Below, in pieces: positions 7,081-11,062 of a DNA stretch of 11,062 nt. The stretch spans positions 3,563 to 14,624 of the forward strand of contig DGTB01000039.1 of NCBI GenBank assembly GCA_002394185.1, read 5' to 3'. The notes beneath the pieces were generated by a model, which worked only from the letters and a program-made list of their open reading frames with translations, did no database searches and was not told where the DNA came from. The position numbers and the translations under genes were made by a program. Origin of the DNA: Bacteroidales bacterium UBA4347 (GTDB lineage: Bacteria; Bacteroidota; Bacteroidia; Bacteroidales; P3). Position 1 is the first letter of the stretch; every line of letters starts with the position of its first letter.

Positions 7081-8931
7081 TTATTTTATTATCTCGTCCA
7101 GTTCTAACCATCGAAGTTCTTTCTCATCCAGTTCGGCGATAATTTCTCCAATACGTGTCGATGCATGGGTGATTTCGTCGGGAGAACAGAGTGAACCATC
7201 AGAGAGTTTCTGTTCCAACTCCATCCGCTCTTCTGTTAGAATATTGATTTCGTTTGTGAGGGCTTCGTATTCTTTCTGCTCCTTATAGGAGGCTTTCTTT
7301 TTAGAGGCCGATGGACTGGGTGGCTGACAGAAGGATCGTTCGGCAGCCTTTTTTTCGCGTGCGTCAAGTTGTTGCTCTCGCTCTTTGCGTTGTCGTTCAA
7401 GCCGGTATTCGGTGTAGTTGGAATGGTAGTCCTTGATTTTTCCGTCGCCTTCGAAAACGAAGAGGTGGTCGACGATGTGGTCCAAGAAGGAACGGTCGTG
7501 GGAGACGATGATGAGGCAACCCTTGTAGGTCTGCAGGAACTGTTCGAGGATTTGGAGCGTGTAGATGTCGAGGTCGTTAGTGGGCTCATCGAGGATGAGG
7601 AAGTTGGGGTTGGCCATGAGGACCTGCAGGAGGTAGAGCCTGCGGCGTTCGCCACCGCTGAGGTTGCCGAAGTAGTTGTATTGAGTGGTGCCGTCGAAGC
7701 CGAAATAGGTGAGGAACTGGTGGGCGGACATGGACTTGCCGTTGTCGAGTTCTATCTCTTCGGCGATGTCTTTCACAATATCTATGACGCGGCGGTCTTC
7801 GGGAGCCGACATACCGGCCTGGGTGTAGTAGCCGAACTGGATGGTCTGGCCGACAACAACGCGGCCGGAGGTGGGTTTCAGCCGCTCGGTGATGATGTTG
7901 AGGAAGGTGCTTTTGCCCACGCCGTTGGGGCCTACGATGCCTATTTTCTCGCCGCGTTTGAATACGTAGGAGTAGTCGTCGATAATGTTGCCATAGCATA
8001 CGTTGTACAGCTCGAGTATTTTCCCGCCGATACGCTCGGTTTTGACGGTGAGTTGGGGGCGGGAGTCGTCGAAGCGGGTGTGGGCTTTGGCTTCCAGTTC
8101 GTGGAATGCATCGATGCGGGCTTGTGCTTTGGTGCCGCGGGCCTGCGGCATGCGGCGCATCCACTCCAGTTCTGTGCGGTAGAGGCTGCGAGCTTTGGCA
8201 ATTTCGGCCCGCTCGTTGGCTTCCCGCTCGGCTTTTTTTTGAAGATAGTAGTCGTAGGCACTACTTCGTGGTTCACTCCCATTCGGTCGTGTTCCGCGGT
8301 AGTGGTAGAGACGGGCGTTGTCGAGCTCGTAGATATCGTCGCATACGTTGTCGAGGAAGTAGCGGTCGTGGGTTACCATGAGCAGTGCCAGGCGCTGACG
8401 CGAGAGGTAGTTTTCGAGCCATTCAATCATGTCGATGTCGAGGTGGTTTGTGGGTTCGTCGAGGATGAGGAGGTTGCAGTGGTCCAAGAGCATACGGCAG
8501 AGGGCCACTTTTTTTTGTTCGCCGCCGCTGAGGGTTTCCATGGGACGGTCCAGGAGGGTGTCGACTTTCATGCGGCTGAGGATCTCCTCGATGCGTTGCT
8601 CGAAGGTCCAGGGGTCTTCTGTCTCAGGGCGCTGGATGCTGTAGACGAAGTCGCGGACCATCTGGTGCGGGCAGGCCACGGGGCTCTGCGGGAGGTAGGC
8701 CAGCTTGATGTCGCCGCGGAAGGTTATTTTGCCGCCGTCCTGAAGGGTGTTGTAGCCGTGTTGGCCGTAGGATGTCATCAATATGTTGAGCAGGGTGGAT
8801 TTGCCGTAGCCGTTGCGTGCGATGAGGGCGGACTTCTGTCCGGCGTTGATGCCGAAGGAGATGTCTTCGAAGAGTAGCTTGTCGCCGAAGCTCTTGGTGA
8901 GGTTTTCTACGGTGAGGAGTGCGTCAGCCAT
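7081..8931 (-). CDS. uup: ABC-F ATPase, Uup type
   Basis: A 616-residue soluble protein with two ABC domains and no membrane segments. ABC-F proteins act on the ribosome; Uup has also been linked to DNA-structure binding and transposon precise excision. ABC1 has a Walker A variant ARNGYGKST (38-46, Ala in place of the first Gly), LSGGE at 134-138 and ILDEPTNHLD ending at 165. The linker between domains has the charged helices of the family (about 230-290). ABC2 has GPNGVGKST at 334-342, LSGGE at 424-428 and ILDEPTNDLD ending at 455. The C-terminus (about 525-616) is a coiled coil with SYKEQKEYEAL, the Uup C-terminal domain, which separates it from EttA-like members. I chose ATG 8931 because homology begins at MADALLTVENL; the upstream extension to 9009 is the acetyltransferase end read in another frame. 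It overlaps that gene by 8 bp. A short insertion at residues 214-225 looks foreign. Confidence 0.92.
   Translation of the reverse strand: MADALLTVENLTKSFGDKLLFEDISFGINAGQKSALIARNGYGKSTLLNILMTSYGQHGYNTLQDGGKITFRGDIKLAYLPQSPVACPHQMVRDFVYSIQRPETEDPWTFEQRIEEILSRMKVDTLLDRPMETLSGGEQKKVALCRMLLDHCNLLILDEPTNHLDIDMIEWLENYLSRQRLALLMVTHDRYFLDNVCDDIYELDNARLYHYRGTRPNGSEPRSSAYDYYLQKKAEREANERAEIAKARSLYRTELEWMRRMPQARGTKAQARIDAFHELEAKAHTRFDDSRPQLTVKTERIGGKILELYNVCYGNIIDDYSYVFKRGEKIGIVGPNGVGKSTFLNIITERLKPTSGRVVVGQTIQFGYYTQAGMSAPEDRRVIDIVKDIAEEIELDNGKSMSAHQFLTYFGFDGTTQYNYFGNLSGGERRRLYLLQVLMANPNFLILDEPTNDLDIYTLQILEQFLQTYKGCLIIVSHDRSFLDHIVDHLFVFEGDGKIKDYHSNYTEYRLERQRKEREQQLDAREKKAAERSFCQPPSPSASKKKASYKEQKEYEALTNEINILTEERMELEQKLSDGSLCSPDEITHASTRIGEIIAELDEKELRWLELDEIIK
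8258..8294 (-). other. Short in-frame insertion in the Uup gene flanked by an imperfect inverted repeat
   Basis: Residues 214-225 of the Uup protein (TRPNGSEPRSSA) sit between the end of ABC1 and the linker helix. By memory of E. coli Uup, the family goes there from a Y-x-G turn almost directly to the YDxYL helix. The codons used (CGA, AGT, CCA, GGG, ACA) differ from the CGC/AGC/CCG style of the surrounding gene. CACTAC at 8259-8264 and GTAGTG at 8299-8304 form an inverted repeat around it. Confidence 0.4.
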
Positions 8932-9493
8932 TGATGGAGGTAGTGTTGGGGTATACGCCTTGCTGGATGGCGCCGGTGTTGGAAAGGATGCGTGCGGGGA
9001 CGCCGCCAATGGTGCAGTTGTCCGGGAACGAGGTGTTGACCACGGCGTTGGCGCCGATGGCGACGTTGCTGCCTATGGTTATGGGGCCGTAGAGCTTGGC
9101 TCCGGGGCCTATATAGACGTTGTCGCCGAGTGAGGGTGCGCCGTTGTAGTCGCCGATAGAGGAGGAGGGGTGGAGTCGGCAGTTGGCGCCGACACGGGCC
9201 AGAGGGCTTACCACGACGGTGCCGCGGTGGACGAGGCACAGGCCCGGACCGAAGACGTTCTTGGGGATGGTGACTCCGAGTTTGAGTGCGAGCCTGTGGT
9301 TGATGAATTCCAACAGGGCCCGCGAGAGGATGCGCCAAGAGCGGCAGTTGGCGAGGTATTCCAGTTTACGGAGCCTGAGCTGGAAACGCAATTGGTCTAT
9401 ACGCAGCCAGTTGTAGAATGAGACCCGCTGCAATCCGTAGGCAGCGATGTCGGCTTGCCGGTAGTGTCGGTATTGTTGTCGGGATGCAATCAT
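8924..9493 (-). CDS. Left-handed beta-helix O-acetyltransferase of the serine-acetyltransferase superfamily
   Basis: A 189-residue protein expected to move acetyl from acetyl-CoA to a hydroxyl on an unknown acceptor. After about 75 residues of helical N-terminus, hexapeptide-repeat coils run from about residue 80 to 170 (VVVSPLARVGANC, IGDNVYIGPGAKLYGPITIG, VAIGANAVV) and end in the GGVPARIL signature. The probable catalytic base is H89 in LCLVHRG. In true CysE the residue before this His is the serine-binding Asp, and a second His lies about 35 residues on; here they are V88 and the non-His GDYNGAP region. The protein is also much shorter than E. coli CysE (273 residues). This matches acetyltransferases often seen in Bacteroidota capsule loci, so a sugar or glycan acceptor is likelier than L-serine. 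The start ATG 9493 forms ATGA with the phosphatase stop; the A-rich stretch before it doubles as the phosphatase KKRK tail. Confidence 0.82.
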   Translation of the reverse strand: MIASRQQYRHYRQADIAAYGLQRVSFYNWLRIDQLRFQLRLRKLEYLANCRSWRILSRALLEFINHRLALKLGVTIPKNVFGPGLCLVHRGTVVVSPLARVGANCRLHPSSSIGDYNGAPSLGDNVYIGPGAKLYGPITIGSNVAIGANAVVNTSFPDNCTIGGVPARILSNTGAIQQGVYPNTTSING

Positions 9494-10197
9494 TTTCTTT
9501 TTTTGTTGTATTCCTTGCGGGCTTTCTTGATGAGTTTTGTGAAGCGCTTGTCGGCGTGGAGGCGAGCGACGGCGGCGCTGGCGACGAGGCGTGCGGCGTC
9601 GACATCGCTCTGCCAATGGTAGCCGGCGATGACGCGGCTCTGGCCGTAGATGTAGCCGCGAGCCAGGATGGTGTCGGCCTTGTCGGGGGCCACCTCGGTG
9701 AGCAGCAGTGCGGCGCTCCAACCGAGGATGGTGTGTCCGGAGGGGTAGGAGCCATTGGTGCGAAGCCATTTTTCGTCGGAGGGGTAGATGGTGGGCTCGT
9801 TGAAGAAGACGTAGGGGCGTGTGCGCATGTAGTGGTTTTTGGGCAGTTTGCCAGCCTGGTCGGTGGTGAGGAGTCCCAGGGTGAGCATGCGGTAGATGGC
9901 GGGAGTGTTCTCCCGACTGATGTCTATGCCCAGCACACCGCTGTAGATTTTGCAAATGTTGTCGATGCTCCAGACGGCGTCGCTCACGGCAATGGCGAGC
10001 CGGACAGGGTCTTTGCGTTGTTCCTTGCCCCAGCGGTACTGCGCGCGGTCGTACTGGAAAGCGGCGGTAGCGGTGTCGGGAGGCGGAGGGAGGAAGCGGA
10101 CGGCATTGGGCATCTGCAACGAGTCGAGCAGGGGTCTCTGTGCTGTGGCGGCCATAGCGAGCAGCAAGACGGCAAGAAGGATGAGTGTGCGTTTCAT
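9490..10197 (-). CDS. Secreted class A acid phosphatase (PAP2 superfamily)
   Basis: A 235-residue periplasmic phosphomonoesterase of the PhoN/PhoC (non-specific acid phosphatase class A) type, which forms a phosphohistidine intermediate. The signal peptide MKRTLILL is followed by a hydrophobic core and cleavage probably after ATAQ (residue 20). All three parts of the family signature are present: K120-x6-R127-P, SGHT at 153-156 in GSYPSGHT, and SRVIAGYHWQSD with R188, H194 and D198. The long spacing and the leader peptide separate it from integral-membrane PAP2 lipid phosphatases; I see no further membrane segments of convincing length. The C-terminus is strongly basic (KKARKEYNKKRK). The start ATG 10197 makes a 4-bp ATGA overlap with the DUF1232 stop, and its own stop makes another ATGA with the acetyltransferase start. 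Natural substrate unknown; such enzymes usually act on many phosphate esters. Confidence 0.9.
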   Translation of the reverse strand: MKRTLILLAVLLLAMAATAQRPLLDSLQMPNAVRFLPPPPDTATAAFQYDRAQYRWGKEQRKDPVRLAIAVSDAVWSIDNICKIYSGVLGIDISRENTPAIYRMLTLGLLTTDQAGKLPKNHYMRTRPYVFFNEPTIYPSDEKWLRTNGSYPSGHTILGWSAALLLTEVAPDKADTILARGYIYGQSRVIAGYHWQSDVDAARLVASAAVARLHADKRFTKLIKKARKEYNKKRK

Positions 10198-10553
10198 TGC
10201 TTTAGAAGTTTGTCGGCTTGGTCTTTGGCGCGGGCGTTGATGTCGGGGGAGAGGTATTTGTTCAGGGTACGCAGAGCCACCATGAGTGCCGTCAGGTCGT
10301 CGGTGAAGCCGAGGGCGGGGATGAAGTCCGGCACGAGGTCTGTGGGCAGGATCAGGTAGCCCAAAGCGCCAACGATGAGCGTCTTGGCCTTCATGGGCAC
10401 GTCCTTTGCCTGCAGCAGGAAGTAGAGCTGCAGGGCAGGGTAGAGCACCTTGGACCCCACCTTGGACGCCACATGCTTCAGCTTCTTCCAAAAGGAGTCT
10501 TCGTTGTAGTGCCGTTCATACTGCGGCGCTGTGTCCAGACTGAATTTATCCAT
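10194..10553 (-). CDS. DUF1232 / YkvA-family small membrane protein
   Basis: A 119-residue protein of unknown function. It carries the DUF1232 core: a hydrophobic stretch from about residue 37, then ALGYLILPTDLVPDFIP at 63-79 and GFTDD at 82-86, the family's most conserved segment. One or two short hydrophobic helices (about 38-48 and 58-70) suggest membrane association. There is no signal peptide, and the N-terminal 35 residues are charged. The start ATG 10553 is preceded by an A/T-rich, SD-free leader (the 8 bases after the upstream stop); an in-frame extension to 10724 runs into the coding region of the oxidoreductase and is rejected. The stop overlaps the phosphatase start in ATGA. DUF1232 proteins occur widely in bacteria without a settled biochemical role, so the operon gives only a weak hint of an envelope function. 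Confidence 0.88.
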   Translation of the reverse strand: MDKFSLDTAPQYERHYNEDSFWKKLKHVASKVGSKVLYPALQLYFLLQAKDVPMKAKTLIVGALGYLILPTDLVPDFIPALGFTDDLTALMVALRTLNKYLSPDINARAKDQADKLLKQ

Positions 10554-10561
10554 TTTAATTT

Positions 10562-11062
10562 TTATTTTTCCAGCGCCTCCATGATGGCTTTGGCGGCTTT
10601 GCGGCCGGCGCCCATGGCCAGGATCACCGTGGCGGCACCGCTGACAGCATCGCCGCCGGCGAAGATCAGCTTGCGGGAGGTCTGGCCGTTTTCGTCGGCC
10701 TTGATGCCGCCCCAGGGTTCGCACTCCAGGCCCGGCGTCGTGGTGCGGATGAGGGGGTTGGGGCTCGTGCCGAGGGCGGCAACGATGGTGTCGGCCTCCA
10801 GGTTGAACTCGCTGCCCTCAATCTGTTTGAACGAGCGGCGCCCCTTGGCGTCCGCCTCGCCCATCTCCATCTTGGCGCAACGCAGGGCGCGCACGGTGCC
10901 GTCCTCGTTGCCGAGGATTTCCACGGGGGCCGTCTGGAACATGAACTGCACACCCTCCTCCATGGCATGGTGCACCTCCTCGCGGCGGGCGGGCATATCC
11001 TGCTGGCCACGGCGGTAGACCACCGTCACCTCGCTGCCCAGGCGCAGCGCCGTGCGGGCGGC
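10562..11062 (-). CDS. gltA: NADPH-dependent glutamate synthase-like oxidoreductase (GltA/GltD/NfnB family), C-terminal part
   Basis: The frame is open to the right edge, and the 166 visible residues are the C-terminal part of an FAD/NAD(P)H oxidoreductase. They begin in the NADPH-binding Rossmann domain (AARTALRLGSEVTVVYRR), continue through MPARREEVHHAMEEGV and ALGTSPNPLI, and end with the FAD-contact segment FAGGDAVSGAATVILAMGAG. The MPAR-EEVHHA and TSPNPLI wording fits the homotetrameric GltA or NfnB/sulfide-dehydrogenase branch better than E. coli GltD. Such enzymes move electrons from NADPH to glutamate synthase or between NAD(P)H and ferredoxin; which one applies cannot be told here. 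In many Bacteroidota the protein is fused to an N-terminal PyrK/NfnA-like domain, and that part lies outside the window. The stop is 8 bp from the DUF1232 start, so it probably heads the five-gene minus-strand unit. Confidence 0.85.
   Translation of the reverse strand, partial: AARTALRLGSEVTVVYRRGQQDMPARREEVHHAMEEGVQFMFQTAPVEILGNEDGTVRALRCAKMEMGEADAKGRRSFKQIEGSEFNLEADTIVAALGTSPNPLIRTTTPGLECEPWGGIKADENGQTSRKLIFAGGDAVSGAATVILAMGAGRKAAKAIMEALEK

Larger units (their letters stand above)
5581..7440. other. Lower-GC segment crossing three genes
   Basis: Counting GC by hand in 60-base lines, the stretch before 5580 is about 60-63%. It falls abruptly to about 42-48% in the lines from 5581 to 5820, averages roughly half over most of the M16 gene (with some richer lines, for example 6541-6600), is 40-48% in the lines counted at 7201-7440, and returns to 57-70% further right. 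The boundaries fall inside the receptor and Uup genes rather than at gene ends. Confidence 0.5.

Noticed and set aside
7369..8877. Plus-strand open frame of 502 codons under the Uup gene
   Set aside because: Antisense shadow; its Val/Glu/Asp/Phe-rich sequence mirrors Uup codons and shows no motif.
8932..9009. Longer N-terminus for the Uup protein
   Set aside because: Added residues are Pro/Ser/Ala-rich and are the acetyltransferase end in another frame; family homology begins at ATG 8931.
9494..10724. N-terminal extensions of the acetyltransferase (to 9955), phosphatase (to 10491) and DUF1232 protein (to 10724)
   Set aside because: Each extension overlaps the coding frame of the preceding gene and destroys a signal peptide or adds low-complexity sequence; the chosen ATGs give ATGA junctions or an A-rich leader.
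9418..11018. Plus-strand open frames (9418-10359 and 10218-11018) under the minus-strand operon
   Set aside because: They oppose four genes with intact family motifs, and their Gly/Ala/Val-rich products resemble nothing.

Overview
The window reads as chromosomal DNA from a Bacteroidales-type member of the Bacteroidota. The reasons are: a TonB-dependent receptor with an N-terminal carboxypeptidase-D-like domain; signal peptides ending in A-Q or G-Q; A-rich leaders instead of Shine-Dalgarno sequences; an Uup ATPase and a GltA/NfnB oxidoreductase of the Bacteroidota style; and a tetratricopeptide-repeat (TPR) gene directly behind gyrA. Most genes are GC-rich (about 60% in the lines I counted). 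The genus cannot be fixed from this sequence. I see no tRNA, rRNA, CRISPR array, insertion sequence or phage gene.

Layout. Two gene groups converge on about 7070-7080. Plus strand, left to right: the C-terminal two thirds of gyrA (cut by the left edge), a secreted TPR protein, a TonB-dependent outer-membrane receptor, and a single-lobe M16-family protein whose start overlaps the receptor stop by one base. Minus strand, from the right edge inward: the C-terminal part of a GltA/NfnB-type oxidoreductase (cut by the right edge), a DUF1232/YkvA membrane protein, a secreted class A acid phosphatase of the PAP2 fold, a left-handed beta-helix acetyltransferase, and an Uup-type ABC-F ATPase. The five minus-strand genes lie 8 bp apart or overlap (4, 4 and 8 bp), so they look like one transcription unit whose promoter lies beyond the right edge.

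How the genes relate. gyrA, the TPR gene and the receptor are close together, but a perfect 15-bp inverted repeat with a following T run lies between the TPR gene and the receptor. It covers the receptor's start codon. The receptor and the M16 protein look translationally coupled. The M16 protein keeps the substrate-binding R/Y motif but has lost the zinc-binding HxxEH motif, so it is probably a non-catalytic partner. The minus-strand group mixes redox metabolism, envelope functions and ribosome or DNA-linked ATPase activity, with no obvious single pathway.

Most worth a second look: the terminator-like hairpin over the receptor start, the receptor plus pseudo-M16 pair, a short foreign-looking insertion in the Uup gene, the acetyltransferase lacking the serine-binding Asp, and a sharp drop in GC over about 5580-7440 that begins and ends inside genes. 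I did not find a clearly new multi-gene defence or mobile system. The window is mostly housekeeping and envelope genes.
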